Shown: positions 1 to 8,883 of the stretch, in pieces | How positions within the stretch are numbered: position 1 is the stretch's first letter | Layout: each line of letters starts with the position of its first letter | NCBI GenBank assembly: GCA_964545075.1 | Contig: CAZJFS010000025.1 | Span: 1-39,965, forward strand | DNA length: 39,965 nucleotides | Direction of reading: 5' to 3' | Source: DAOPXV01 sp035352535 | GTDB taxonomy: Bacteria > Muiribacteriota > UBA9980 | The notes under the pieces: generated by a model | The model's input: only the letters and a program-made list of their open reading frames with translations | What the model was told of the DNA's origin: nothing | The model's database searches: none | Program-made: the position numbers and the translations under genes

Positions 1-1
1 A

Positions 2-1408
2 AAAAAACTTTTAAATTTTATTAAAACAAGCAGCGGATCGCTTTTATCCCTTGTAAATAACATTCTTGATTTTTCAAAGATTGAGGCCGGCAAGATTGAG
101 CTTGAACAGATTGAATTCAGCGTTAAAGAAATATTAAAAGAAGTTATAGATATAAATATGGCCGCCGCGTCTAAAAAATCTCTGGAATTATCTTATAATG
201 CTGATGAAAAGATAACTTCATCCGTCATAGGAGACCCTTATAAATTAAGGCAGATCTTATTGAACCTTATTACAAACGCTATTAAATTCACTGAAAAGGG
301 CGGCATTAAAGTCGATGCGAAAGTCAACGTCGAAAGTTCCGATCATATTTTTATCGAATTTTTCGTCACGGATACGGGAATAGGCATAAGTAAAAAGATG
401 AAAAATAAGATATTCAAGCCGTTTGTCCAGGCCGACAGCACTATAACCAGAAAATACGGCGGGACCGGCCTGGGTCTGGCTATATCAAACCGGCTTGTAA
501 AATTTATAGGCGAAGGCAAGATATATTTAAAAAGCGAACCGGGTCAGGGAAGCGTTTTTTCGTTTCTTATAAATTTTAAAAAAGGAGCGTCCCTTTCTCA
601 ACGCAAAAAACAGAAAGAAATATCGCAAAACAAGGAAGAAGTTAAAAAAAAATACGGTCCGTATAAAATTTTGCTTGTGGAAGATACGCTATTAAATATA
701 GAACTTATTAAAATGTATTTATCCGAACGCGGGCATGAAATAACCGTCGCGGAAAATGGAAAGATAGCGGTGGATTTTTATAAATCTTTAAAATTAGACT
801 GCATCCTCATGGACATTCATATGCCTATCATGAACGGATACGAGGCTTCAAAAATATTGAGGCAGTTGGGATGCGTTATTCCAATAATAGCCATGACGGC
901 TGATGTCATGGAAACGACAAAAAAAGACTGTATAGAATCCGGAATGAATCTTTATATGCCCAAGCCTATAAATATAAACGAACTTGAGGAAACGATAGAA
1001 AGAACGATAGAAAATAAAAAAAACATAGCGGATCAGCCTTCCATTGAAATTAAAGAAACCGAAAAGATAAAACCTGTTTTCGACAAAGAAAAGTTTTTAA
1101 GTAATATAGGTGGAAACGTCAATATTTATAAGATCCTTCTTAAAAAATTCATATCCGACGGCAATGTGATAATTTCAGATATTTCGGGTGCGATAAATGA
1201 TATGGACAGTGAAAAGATCAGGTTTCATTCGCATAAATTAAAAGGCATGGCGCTTACCGTTTGCGCTGAAAATCTGGCGGCCCTGCTTTTTAAAATGGAA
1301 AAAATGGGAAAGGAAAATAATATTTCAAATATTGAATATGTTTTTACTGATATAAAGAGCGAATTTGTCAGGTTTATTAATGAAATAAATATTAATAAAA
1401 ATGACTAA
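2..1408 (+). CDS. Hybrid histidine kinase, C-terminal part (HisKA end, HATPase, receiver, HPt); 5' end outside window
   Basis: The frame is open from base 2, so this is the last 468 codons of a longer gene. The first visible residues (NNILDFSKIEAGKIEL) are the end of a HisKA dimerisation domain; the phosphoacceptor histidine lies upstream of the window. An HATPase_c domain follows with N box (LLNLITNAIKFTEKG), G1 (DTGIGIS) and G2 (GGTGLGLAIS). Next is a receiver domain starting ILLVEDTLLN, with its phosphoacceptor Asp in LMDIHMP (codon 812-814), the switch Thr in AMTAD and the Lys in MPKP. The C-terminus is an HPt domain with HKLKG (His codon 1232-1234). This is the layout of a phosphorelay sensor kinase. 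Its receiver closely resembles the one at 11223-12038, suggesting a shared origin or shared partner. The input domain cannot be seen. Confidence 0.93.
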   Translation, partial: KKLLNFIKTSSGSLLSLVNNILDFSKIEAGKIELEQIEFSVKEILKEVIDINMAAASKKSLELSYNADEKITSSVIGDPYKLRQILLNLITNAIKFTEKGGIKVDAKVNVESSDHIFIEFFVTDTGIGISKKMKNKIFKPFVQADSTITRKYGGTGLGLAISNRLVKFIGEGKIYLKSEPGQGSVFSFLINFKKGASLSQRKKQKEISQNKEEVKKKYGPYKILLVEDTLLNIELIKMYLSERGHEITVAENGKIAVDFYKSLKLDCILMDIHMPIMNGYEASKILRQLGCVIPIIAMTADVMETTKKDCIESGMNLYMPKPININELEETIERTIENKKNIADQPSIEIKETEKIKPVFDKEKFLSNIGGNVNIYKILLKKFISDGNVIISDISGAINDMDSEKIRFHSHKLKGMALTVCAENLAALLFKMEKMGKENNISNIEYVFTDIKSEFVRFINEININKND

Positions 1409-1426
1409 TATTCGATTTTTAAAATG

Positions 1427-1455
1427 TTGACAAACCGTAAAAAAAATGATAGCAT
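1427..1455 (+). promoter_or_regulatory. Predicted sigma70-type promoter for the hdr/mvh operon
   Basis: TTGACA (1427-1432) and TAGCAT (1450-1455) are separated by 17 bp, just after the kinase stop codon. This would leave a 5' leader of about 110 nt before hdrA. The leader contains a weak stem with G-U pairs (about 1517-1556) next to the ribosome binding site. I recognise no riboswitch class in it. Confidence 0.55.
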
Positions 1456-1570
1456 TTCAAATGAAAAAATTGACTTCAAGGATCTTTCATGAAAATATAA
1501 TTACTTTTAATAAATAGGCTGCACCTTATTTTATATATGGGAGTAGCTTATTTTTTTTGGAGGATATGTA

Positions 1571-3502
1571 ATGAGCGAGAGAATAGGGGTTTTTATATGC
1601 GACTGCGGCCCGAATATAGCCGAGGTCGTTGATACGCCAAAATTATCTGAATTCGCTAAAAAACAGGATGAAGTGGTGGAAGTTAAGATCCATAAGCTCT
1701 GGTGCTCCGAGGGCGGCCGCGATGAAATGAAAAGGGCCATAATCGATAATAAATTAACGCGGGTCGTCGTTTGCGCATGTTCTCCAAAACAGCATGAAAT
1801 TACATTTCAAAAAGTTCTCGCTTCGGCCGGATTAAATCCTTATTTAATGCAGATGGCTAATATCCGCGAACAGGTGGCCTGGGTAACGAAAGATAAGGAT
1901 AAGGCGACGCAAAAAGCCATATCGCAGCTTAACTCGGCTATAAAAAGAGTCAAAGTTCAAAAGCCGCTTGAAAAAAATGAAATAGAATGTAAAACTGATT
2001 TTCTTGTGATAGGCGCCGGTATATCAGGTATGTCGGCCGCCCTGACGCTCGCTCAGAAGAATCGGAAAGTTTATCTCGTGGAAAGGGAACCATGGATAGG
2101 CGGAAAAGTCGTAGCTTACGAGGACGCTTTTCCTAAAATGGAATGCGCGCCATGCATGCTCGAGCCAAAAATGGACGAAGTGCTCCATAATGAGCGGATA
2201 TCGCTTATGACCAACAGTGAAATTACAAACGTGAAAGGTTTTTTCGGGAATTTTCAGGTCCAGATAAAAACCAGGGCGAGACATGTCGATATTGAAAAAT
2301 GCATAGGCTGCGGCGGTTGCTACGACGTCTGTCCCGTTACGGTCAAGAACAGGTTTAACGGAAATCTTTCCGAGCGCCATGCGATATATTCCGCTTTTCC
2401 TGGCGTTTTACCGAACGCCCCGGCCATAGATTGCGAAACGTGCCTCAGATATAAGGGCGAGGATTGTAAAAAATGCGAGGAATCATGTCCGTTTGGCGCT
2501 ATCGACTATTCGCTCAAGGATGAGTATAAAACCATCGAGGTCGGAGCCATAGTAGTTGCGACGGGTTTTGATGTCATGAAAAGCGAAGAAGTGAAAAATT
2601 TCGCTGGAATTTCAGAGGTATATGACGCTTATCAATTCGAAAGAATAATAAGTTCCACCGGCCCGACTGAAGGAAAGATAGTGACGGCCGATGGCGGAAC
2701 GCCTGAAGTTATAGCCTTCGTTCATTGCGCCGGAAGCCGCGATAAGAGATATAAAGAATATTGCAGCGGCGTTTGCTGCGCCAATACGATAAAATTAGCC
2801 CACCTGACGAAGAAAAAATCGCCGGCGACGAAAATATACGAAATATATTCCGACTGGTGCCTGCCGGGCAAGAACTATCAGCAGTTCCATGACAAGTGTA
2901 TTGCGGATAACGTTGAATATGTCAGAAACGATAACGCTAACGATATTAAAGCGGTCAAAAAATCGAACAAAATAATATTAACGGCCGGCGGAAAAAACAT
3001 AGAGGCGGATATGGTCGTTTTATCGACTCCGATAATTCCTAATTATGGATTGGTTCAATTCAACGCGCTTCTTGGCATGAATATCGATAGCGATGGGTTT
3101 TATTCGGCCGAGCATGAAAAAATATCGCCGGCGAACACGGCGAACAGAGGAATATATATAGCCGGATGCTGCAGCGGCCCGAAAGACGTCGCTCAGTCGG
3201 TAGCCCAGGCGCAGGCGGCCGCGGGAATGGCGCTAAGCGTAATAGTTCCGGGCGAGAAGCTCGAGCTCGAGGTAGCTACCTCGAAAGTCAACGATGATCT
3301 TTGCGGCGGATGCCACAGCTGCATAGGTTTGTGCCCTTATCAGGCTATAAGTTTCGATGAAGTGAAAAAAGTGGCCGCCGTCAACGAGATACTTTGCAGA
3401 GGCTGCGGCGTTTGCGTTGCCGCGTGTCCGGCCGGCGCCATCATGAACAAGCATTTTACCGATGAACAGATCTTTTCCGAAATAGAGGGGGTATTGGCGT
3501 GA
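1571..3502 (+). CDS. hdrA: HdrA-like flavoprotein (CoB-CoM heterodisulfide reductase iron-sulfur subunit A family)
   Basis: HdrA is the FAD-containing core of heterodisulfide-reductase complexes, where electrons can be bifurcated between a high- and a low-potential acceptor. This 643-residue protein has the N-terminal HdrA cysteines (Cys10, 12, 45, 68, 70) and an FAD-binding loop GAGISG at 148-153. An inserted ferredoxin-like region follows (CIGCGGCYDVCP from 244, then cysteines 288-306). Two [4Fe-4S] ferredoxin motifs sit at the C-terminus (578-588 and 609-619). GGAGG lies 7 bases before the ATG. It overlaps mvhD by four bases (GTGA), which implies translational coupling. Length and domain order fit stand-alone HdrA. 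No HdrB or HdrC is encoded nearby, so the disulfide-reducing partner is not visible. It is unlikely to be an ordinary ferredoxin-NADP reductase. Confidence 0.95.
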   Translation: MSERIGVFICDCGPNIAEVVDTPKLSEFAKKQDEVVEVKIHKLWCSEGGRDEMKRAIIDNKLTRVVVCACSPKQHEITFQKVLASAGLNPYLMQMANIREQVAWVTKDKDKATQKAISQLNSAIKRVKVQKPLEKNEIECKTDFLVIGAGISGMSAALTLAQKNRKVYLVEREPWIGGKVVAYEDAFPKMECAPCMLEPKMDEVLHNERISLMTNSEITNVKGFFGNFQVQIKTRARHVDIEKCIGCGGCYDVCPVTVKNRFNGNLSERHAIYSAFPGVLPNAPAIDCETCLRYKGEDCKKCEESCPFGAIDYSLKDEYKTIEVGAIVVATGFDVMKSEEVKNFAGISEVYDAYQFERIISSTGPTEGKIVTADGGTPEVIAFVHCAGSRDKRYKEYCSGVCCANTIKLAHLTKKKSPATKIYEIYSDWCLPGKNYQQFHDKCIADNVEYVRNDNANDIKAVKKSNKIILTAGGKNIEADMVVLSTPIIPNYGLVQFNALLGMNIDSDGFYSAEHEKISPANTANRGIYIAGCCSGPKDVAQSVAQAQAAAGMALSVIVPGEKLELEVATSKVNDDLCGGCHSCIGLCPYQAISFDEVKKVAAVNEILCRGCGVCVAACPAGAIMNKHFTDEQIFSEIEGVLA

Positions 3503-3945
3503 TCGATAATTTCGAACCCAGGATAGTTGGATTTTTATGTAACTGGTGCAGTTACGCCGGGGCCGACCAGGCCGGAAATCAGCACAAGGAAGTTCCTCCC
3601 AACTTAAAGATCGTGCGCGTGATGTGTTCAGGCCGCGTGGACCCTCAGCATGTCGTAAAGGCTTTTCAATCGGGCGCTGACGGCGTTATGGTTCTGGGAT
3701 GCCATCCGGGCGACTGCCATTACAAGGAAGGCAATTATAAAGCGCTAAGAAGAATGAAGCTTCTGGAAAAACTTCTCCATGAACTTGGAATAGAAAAGGA
3801 CAGGTTCAAGCTCGACTGGGTTTCGGCGAGCGAAGGCGATAAGTTTTCGCGGGTGACGATCGAGATGGTCGAAAAAGTAAAAAAACTAGGGCCTCTTACG
3901 ATAAGATACAATAAAAATAACGAAGGAGGGGAGCGTCATGAGTAA
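3499..3945 (+). CDS. mvhD: MvhD-like [2Fe-2S] electron-transfer subunit
   Basis: MvhD carries electrons from the MvhAG hydrogenase to HdrA. The 148-residue protein has the family's cysteines (FLCNWCSYAGAD at about 12-23, MCSGR at 42-46, LGCHPGDCHY at 66-75), which bind a [2Fe-2S] cluster. The length is normal for a single-domain MvhD. The start is GTG, overlapping the hdrA stop by four bases. The 3' end overlaps mvhG by eight bases, and the mvhG ribosome binding site (GGAGGGG) lies inside this gene. Synthesis is therefore probably coupled along hdrA-mvhD-mvhG-mvhA. Confidence 0.95.
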   Translation: MIDNFEPRIVGFLCNWCSYAGADQAGNQHKEVPPNLKIVRVMCSGRVDPQHVVKAFQSGADGVMVLGCHPGDCHYKEGNYKALRRMKLLEKLLHELGIEKDRFKLDWVSASEGDKFSRVTIEMVEKVKKLGPLTIRYNKNNEGGERHE

Positions 3946-4903
3946 ATTAAAAGTGGTATTTTACTGGGCTGCTTCATGTGGAGGATGCGAGGTTTCCCTT
4001 CTTGACACTAATGAAAAGATCGTAGAGTTAGGCGCCATAGCTGATATACTTTTAATGCCGCTGGCTTTCGATGGAAAATATCATGATATAGAACAGCTGA
4101 AGGATGGCGAGATAGACGTTACTTTTTTTAACGGCGGAACGAGAAGCACCGAACATGAACATCTCGCGAAACTTTTAAGGCAAAAATCAAAGATAATGGT
4201 ATCATACGGCGCGTGCGCTTCATGGGGCGGAATTCCCGGCCTCGCGAACCAGTTCCACGTCGAGGATATATTGAAATGCGTATATGAAGACACGGCGTCG
4301 ATAGCCGGTTCGAATCCCTCAAAAACAAGGCCTCAGGTTAAAACCGATGTTCCCGAAGGCGAGCTCACGATACCCGGATTATATGACAGGGTATTTCCGC
4401 TGGACGAGGTCGTAAAGGTTGATTATTACCTTCCGGGGTGTCCTCCGCATGTTGACTGGGTCGTAAAAACGATAGACGCCATAGCTGCCGGAAAACTTCC
4501 GCCGGCCGGGAGCGTCATAGGCTCGTCAAAAACGGTATGCGACGAGTGCAAGCGCGAGAAGTCCTCGGATAGAAAAATAAAGAAATTTCATAGAGTGCAC
4601 GAGATAATTACCGATCCTGAAAAATGTCTTCTGGAACAGGGCATTATATGTTCGGGTCCGGCTACGAGATCCGGCTGCGGCGGGGCTAAATGCCTCGACG
4701 CCAATATGCCGTGCAGGGGATGTTACGGTCCGCCTCCAGGCGTTGTTGATCAGGGCGCCAAGCTTTTGAGCGTCGTGGCTTCGATGATAGACGCGAACGA
4801 AGAAGAAGAGATCGAAAAAATATTATCCGATATAAAAGACACCATAGGGACTTTTTATCAGTTTACCCTGCCCAAATCGATACTTAAAGGGGGCGTGAAG
4901 TAA
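3938..4903 (+). CDS. mvhG: [NiFe]-hydrogenase small subunit, F420-non-reducing type (MvhG-like)
   Basis: This is the iron-sulfur small subunit that relays electrons from the NiFe site. The proximal-cluster motif SCGGCE is at residues 13-18, followed by YGACASWGGIPG and LPGCPP. The C-terminal third holds a second cysteine set (GIICSGPATRSGCG, AKCLDANMPCRGCYGPPPG) for further clusters. It is 321 residues long and has no twin-arginine signal peptide, so the enzyme is cytoplasmic, as expected for group 3 hydrogenases. It sits between mvhD and mvhA, three bases ahead of the latter. A strong ribosome binding site (GAAGGAGGGG) precedes the ATG. The cysteine spacing and the mvhD/hdrA context argue for the MvhG type over a bidirectional NAD-linked enzyme. 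Confidence 0.95.
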   Translation: MSKLKVVFYWAASCGGCEVSLLDTNEKIVELGAIADILLMPLAFDGKYHDIEQLKDGEIDVTFFNGGTRSTEHEHLAKLLRQKSKIMVSYGACASWGGIPGLANQFHVEDILKCVYEDTASIAGSNPSKTRPQVKTDVPEGELTIPGLYDRVFPLDEVVKVDYYLPGCPPHVDWVVKTIDAIAAGKLPPAGSVIGSSKTVCDECKREKSSDRKIKKFHRVHEIITDPEKCLLEQGIICSGPATRSGCGGAKCLDANMPCRGCYGPPPGVVDQGAKLLSVVASMIDANEEEEIEKILSDIKDTIGTFYQFTLPKSILKGGVK

Positions 4904-4906
4904 TAA

Positions 4907-6370
4907 ATGAGAAAAATCACGATCGATCCTATTACAAGGCTTGAAGGCCATGGAAAGATAGATATATTTTTAAACGAAGCGGGAGACGTTGAAAACGCTT
5001 ACCTTCAGATACCCGAGCTTCGCGGTTTCGAAAAATTTTGCGAAGGCAAATACGTCGAGGAGCTTCCGAGAATAACCCCTAAGATATGCGGCGTGTGCCC
5101 CGAAGCTCATCATCTTGCCGGAACTAAGGCGGTTGACGCCGTTTATAATGTAGACCCGCCGGTGGCCGCGAAAAAACTCCGCGAGCTTTTTTATTGCGCG
5201 CATATGATACATTCTCACATAGCCCATTTTTACGCTCTCGCCGGTCCTGATTTCATATTGGGGCCTGACGCTCCGCCCGAGCAGCGCAATATTCTCGGCG
5301 TCGTGGCGAAAGTAGGCCTCGATCTTGGGAAAGAAGTAATAAAGCACAGAGCTTACGCCCAGCAGATACAGGAAATGATAGGCGGCCGGGCCACTCAGCC
5401 GGTATGCGGCCTTCCCGGCGGAAATTCAAAATCGATAAATGAAGACGAACGGAAATCGATCGAAGAGAAATCACGCGCATGCCTTGAATTCGCGAAGCTT
5501 ACCATCAAGATATTCGAGGACATAGTTTTAAAAAATAAAGACTATGTTGACATAATCTTATCAAAAGATTTATACTATATCGAAACTTATTATATGGGAC
5601 TTGTAGATAAAAATAACAAGGTGAATTTTTATGACGGCAATATCAGGGTCGTGGATCCTAACGGGAAAGAATACGTAAAATTCGCGCCGGCCGATTATCT
5701 TAAGCACATGGCTGAACATGTTGAAAAATGGTCCTATATGAAGTTCGTTTATCTTAAAGCGATCGGATGGAAAGGCCTCGTGGGCGGCATCGACTCGGGC
5801 ATATATCAGGTGGCGCCGCTCGGCCGTCTTAACGCTTCTGAAGGCATGGCTACGCCTCTGGCGCAAATTGAATTTGAGAAGATGTATAAAACGCTGGGCG
5901 CGAAGCCCGCGCATAACACTCTGGCGAACCATTGGGCAAGGGTCATTGAAATATTATACGCGGCTGAAAGAATGCTCGAATTAAGCCTCGACGCGGATAT
6001 AACGTCGAAGGATATAAGAAAAATTCCGACGGCGGTCCCGGACGAAGGCGTTGGAGTTGTGGAAGCTCCGCGCGGAACGCTTTTTCATCACTATAAAACG
6101 GATGAAAGCGGAATAACGAAAAAAGTTAATCTGATAGTCGCGACCGGAAATAACTATGCGGCGATGTGCGCGACGATAGCCAAGGTAGCTAAAAAACTTA
6201 TAATCAAAGGTAAAGCCGATAATAAAGCCTTGAATATGGTTGAAATGGCGTTTAGAACCTATGATCCGTGCATGTCTTGCGCGACGCACGCGATCGCCGG
6301 TGAAATGCCGCTGATTTTAAATGTTCATGACCATAACGGAAATCTGACCGATAGTTTAAGAAGGGATTAA
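4907..6370 (+). CDS. mvhA: [NiFe]-hydrogenase large subunit, F420-non-reducing type (MvhA-like)
   Basis: This subunit carries the Ni-Fe active site that splits or forms H2. The N-terminal ligand motif is KICGVCPEAHH (about residues 60-70) and the C-terminal one is DPCMSCATH, so all four Ni-binding cysteines are present. After the final His there are 26 more residues, the kind of tail removed by a maturation protease; that protease is encoded by the next gene. The N-terminus ITRLEGHGK is typical of large subunits. The protein is 487 residues, a usual length for the family. Group 3c (methyl-viologen-reducing) is inferred from the HdrA/MvhD context, not from a phylogeny. Confidence 0.95.
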   Translation: MRKITIDPITRLEGHGKIDIFLNEAGDVENAYLQIPELRGFEKFCEGKYVEELPRITPKICGVCPEAHHLAGTKAVDAVYNVDPPVAAKKLRELFYCAHMIHSHIAHFYALAGPDFILGPDAPPEQRNILGVVAKVGLDLGKEVIKHRAYAQQIQEMIGGRATQPVCGLPGGNSKSINEDERKSIEEKSRACLEFAKLTIKIFEDIVLKNKDYVDIILSKDLYYIETYYMGLVDKNNKVNFYDGNIRVVDPNGKEYVKFAPADYLKHMAEHVEKWSYMKFVYLKAIGWKGLVGGIDSGIYQVAPLGRLNASEGMATPLAQIEFEKMYKTLGAKPAHNTLANHWARVIEILYAAERMLELSLDADITSKDIRKIPTAVPDEGVGVVEAPRGTLFHHYKTDESGITKKVNLIVATGNNYAAMCATIAKVAKKLIIKGKADNKALNMVEMAFRTYDPCMSCATHAIAGEMPLILNVHDHNGNLTDSLRRD

Positions 6371-6374
6371 TTTA

Positions 6375-6863
6375 GTGAAGACCCTTGTAATAGGCCTTGG
6401 AAATACAATATTAAGCGATGACGGCGCGGGAATAATCATCTCGCGGGAAATAACCGAAAGGCTTAAAAAAAGAAATATTGAAGCCGACGTGGTGGAACTA
6501 TCGTGCGGCGGGTTCAGGTTGATGGATTTTCTCGCGGGATATGAAAAAATAATAATGATCGATATAATGCACGATGAAAAGGGTGAAGCCGGAATATGCA
6601 GAAAAATAGATCCGGCTATTGAAAAGCCTTTTCATTTAAGATCGTCCCATGGGCTGGGTTTTTTTGAGGCTTTGACGCTCGCCCGCCAAACGGGGCTTTT
6701 AACGGCCGAAGATATATCCATTTATGCGGTAACCGCCAGAAATATCAGCGACTTCGGTGAAAAAATAGATCCCGTTATAATTGAAAAAATCCCGGATATA
6801 GTTGAAAATATAATAGCTGAAGAGTTTCCGGCCTGCGTTAAAACAGCCGGAATATATATCTAA
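6375..6863 (+). CDS. Hydrogenase maturation endopeptidase (HycI/HyaD family)
   Basis: Members of this family remove the C-terminal tail of the [NiFe] large subunit once nickel is in place. The 162-residue protein begins with the family signature GLGNTILSDDGAGI, whose acidic residue binds nickel. It continues with IDIMHDEKGEAG and SSHGLGFFEAL, which supply the other metal-contacting Asp and His. A GTG start lies four bases after the mvhA stop, so the protease is made with its substrate. Accessory genes hypABCDEF are not in the window and must be elsewhere. Family assignment is firm; the specificity for MvhA follows from position. Confidence 0.93.
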   Translation: MKTLVIGLGNTILSDDGAGIIISREITERLKKRNIEADVVELSCGGFRLMDFLAGYEKIIMIDIMHDEKGEAGICRKIDPAIEKPFHLRSSHGLGFFEALTLARQTGLLTAEDISIYAVTARNISDFGEKIDPVIIEKIPDIVENIIAEEFPACVKTAGIYI

Positions 6864-6866
6864 GTC

Positions 6867-6885
6867 TTCCGCAGCCGATGCGGAA
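6867..6885 (+). other. Intercistronic hairpin between the protease gene and the tusA-like gene
   Basis: A perfect 7-bp stem, TTCCGCA/TGCGGAA with a 5-nt loop, begins four bases after the protease stop codon. No real T tract follows (AAAATAAATTTTTAA), so it is more likely a processing or mRNA-stability element, or a weak attenuator, than a strong terminator. It precedes the ribosome binding site of the TusA-like gene. Confidence 0.6.
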
Positions 6886-6911
6886 AAAATAAATTTTTAA
6901 GGAGAAGTATT

Positions 6912-7136
6912 ATGGCAACAGTGACATTGGATGCAAACGGATTAAAATGCCCTCAACCTATTTTAAAAATAACGGCTAAAGCGCCTGAATTAAAGGCCGG
7001 CGATGTACTTGAAGTTCTGGCTGATTGCTCGACATTCGCTAAAGACGTTCAGATGTGGTGCGACCGTTCTAAAAAAACGCTGCTTTTCTGCCGCGATGAA
7101 GGCGGCGGAAAATTCAAGGCGCAAATACAATTTTAG
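6912..7136 (+). CDS. TusA/SirA-family sulfur-carrier protein
   Basis: The 74-residue protein is a single TusA-type domain. It has the family motif GLKCPQPILK at residues 10-19, whose Cys13 would carry a persulfide. Two more cysteines at the C-terminal side (Cys49 and Cys59) are not part of the canonical motif. GGAG lies upstream of the ATG. It is the last gene before a strong terminator and follows the hydrogenase module by 48 bases, so it is probably cotranscribed. TusA proteins deliver sulfur to tRNA thiolation, molybdenum cofactor synthesis or Hdr-like sulfur-oxidising complexes. The position next to hdrA makes sulfur transfer to or from the Hdr complex an attractive but unproven role. Confidence 0.9.
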   Translation: MATVTLDANGLKCPQPILKITAKAPELKAGDVLEVLADCSTFAKDVQMWCDRSKKTLLFCRDEGGGKFKAQIQF

Positions 7137-7173
7137 TATATTAAAAAAATAATATATATATAAATTATTTTGC

Positions 7174-7210
7174 TTGCTGTACGATAGTTCCGTGCAGCAA
7201 TGTTTTGTTT
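7174..7210 (+). terminator. Rho-independent terminator of the hdr/mvh operon
   Basis: A 10-bp stem (TTGCTGTACG with CGTGCAGCAA, one G-U pair) and a 7-nt loop are followed by the T-rich run TGTTTTGTTTT. It lies 38 bases after the tusA-like stop codon and separates the redox operon from the chemoreceptor gene. Confidence 0.85.
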
Positions 7211-7255
7211 TAAAAAAATTAATATAATTTTTTTATGATGGGGTGACTATTATAA

Positions 7256-8818
7256 ATGTTAAAAAATATTCTGGCGGAAGAAAAGATAATTTACACATTA
7301 TTAACGGTAGCGATCATTACAATATTATCTTTTGTTTATATTTCTTATGTTCAAAGAGAACTTGTATTAGAGGCCAGTCAGCTTTTCACGATATATGATG
7401 CGAATAAAAACTATCTAGAATCAAGGCGTAATGAAAAGGATTATCTCTTGCACGGCGACATCGGCAGCCTCAATGCCTTGAATTCCTCGGTATTAAAATG
7501 CAAGGGTAATTTATCGTCCCTCAACATAGAATTGAAAGAGCTTGACGCTTATGACGTCGAATTTTCAAAATTGATCGAAAATAAGGCTACGGTGAAAGAA
7601 ATTAGTGAAAAGATAGCACCGGTGGCGCAGCTTGTTCATTCAAAAATTGAAAAAATATTATATGAAAAACGCGAGGAATTGGAACAAAGTAAAAAAACGG
7701 TTTTATTATATTCCTATGTATCGCCGATGGTTATTATTATCTTATTCGCTTTACTCATATTAAGCGTGTATCGTATTAAAAACATAATATTTGAATCCAA
7801 TTGCAAGCTTGAAGAATCGATGAAAAAATCTCAAAATTCTGAAGAAGAACTTCATGGAAGTATCATGAATATGTCCATGAATTTAACCGATCTTTTCGGT
7901 ATTTTAAGCAGCGTCAGCTCTGGAGATCTGACCGTATTGGCCAGTGAAAAAACGGGCGACGAACTTTTCGATCAGCTTGGAAAATCCATCAACATAATGA
8001 TATGTAATCTCAAGGAATTCATTAATGGCAATAAACAGATCGTTGAGATGCTCGCAAAATCGTCCGAGGAACTTACCAATATAAGCCGTGAAATGATAAA
8101 AAGCGCTGAAGAAACGACCAATAACGCGAATATAGTTTCTACCGCTTCCGGAGAGGTTCAGGGAATAGTTTCGACCGTATCGGCCGGAACCGAGGAAATG
8201 AGCGCGAGTATCAATGAAATATCTAGAAACGCCGATGAAGCTGCAAGGGTCGCAAGTTCGGGCGTCGAAATGGCGAGGGCCACGAATGAAAATATTTCAA
8301 AACTTACCGCAAGCAGCCTTGAAATAGGAAAGGTAATAAAGGTCATAACTTCGATAGCCGAACAGACCAATCTTCTGGCGCTTAACGCCACTATTGAAGC
8401 GGCGCGCGCCGGAGAAGCCGGAAAAGGTTTTGCCGTCGTCGCGAACGAGGTAAAGGAACTCGCCAAGGAGACCGCGAAGGCGACCGAAGACATAAGCCAT
8501 AAGATCGAAATGATACAGAACGATACCAAACGTTCCATAGATTCGATAGTTCAGATAAGTAACATCATAAATAAAATAAGCGATATACAAAATACCATAG
8601 CTACCGCGGTAGAAGAGCAGACCGCGACGACTGCCGAAATTACGAGAAATATAATCGACGTAAATACCGGAAGTTCCGAAATAACCAAAAATATAAGCGG
8701 AGTGGCTCAGCTGGCCCAGCTTACTTCTGATAATTCAAGAGGCATATCCCGTTCTTCGGTTGAGCTGGTTAAAATAGCCAATGAACTTGGCAATCTCATA
8801 AATAAATTTAAATATTAA
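7256..8818 (+). CDS. Methyl-accepting chemotaxis protein with two membrane segments
   Basis: This is a transmembrane chemoreceptor of 520 residues. It has a membrane segment at about 11-30, a helical extracytoplasmic domain (31-147) and a second membrane segment at about 148-172. The outer domain contains SRRNEKDYLL, which resembles four-helix-bundle or HBM sensor domains. A HAMP-like stretch (about 215-255) leads into the signalling hairpin with the conserved tip EQTNLLALNATIEAARAGEA. The C-terminus ends in KFKY without the NWETF-type pentapeptide that tethers CheR. A GGGGTGAC ribosome binding site precedes the ATG. It is followed directly by cheB and cheR, its expected modifying enzymes. 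The ligand cannot be predicted. Confidence 0.95.
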   Translation: MLKNILAEEKIIYTLLTVAIITILSFVYISYVQRELVLEASQLFTIYDANKNYLESRRNEKDYLLHGDIGSLNALNSSVLKCKGNLSSLNIELKELDAYDVEFSKLIENKATVKEISEKIAPVAQLVHSKIEKILYEKREELEQSKKTVLLYSYVSPMVIIILFALLILSVYRIKNIIFESNCKLEESMKKSQNSEEELHGSIMNMSMNLTDLFGILSSVSSGDLTVLASEKTGDELFDQLGKSINIMICNLKEFINGNKQIVEMLAKSSEELTNISREMIKSAEETTNNANIVSTASGEVQGIVSTVSAGTEEMSASINEISRNADEAARVASSGVEMARATNENISKLTASSLEIGKVIKVITSIAEQTNLLALNATIEAARAGEAGKGFAVVANEVKELAKETAKATEDISHKIEMIQNDTKRSIDSIVQISNIINKISDIQNTIATAVEEQTATTAEITRNIIDVNTGSSEITKNISGVAQLAQLTSDNSRGISRSSVELVKIANELGNLINKFKY

Positions 8819-8820
8819 AA

Positions 8821-8862
8821 GTTATGTATCCGTTACGGCGTTCAACTGTAACGGATAGTAAC
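8821..8862 (+). other. Intercistronic hairpin between the receptor gene and cheB
   Basis: A perfect 10-bp inverted repeat (TATCCGTTAC/GTAACGGATA) with an 11-nt loop lies at 8827-8857, and the outer GTTA/TAAC can extend the pairing. It starts nine bases after the receptor stop. No T tract follows, so it may stabilise or process the message, or set receptor and enzyme at different levels, without fully terminating. Confidence 0.65.
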
Positions 8863-8883
8863 ACTATGAAATGGTGCTAATAA

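Noticed and set aside
1571..7136. A selenoprotein (in-frame TGA) in the HdrA/hydrogenase genes
   Set aside because: All expected cluster and nickel ligands are encoded by Cys codons and no gene is interrupted by TGA.
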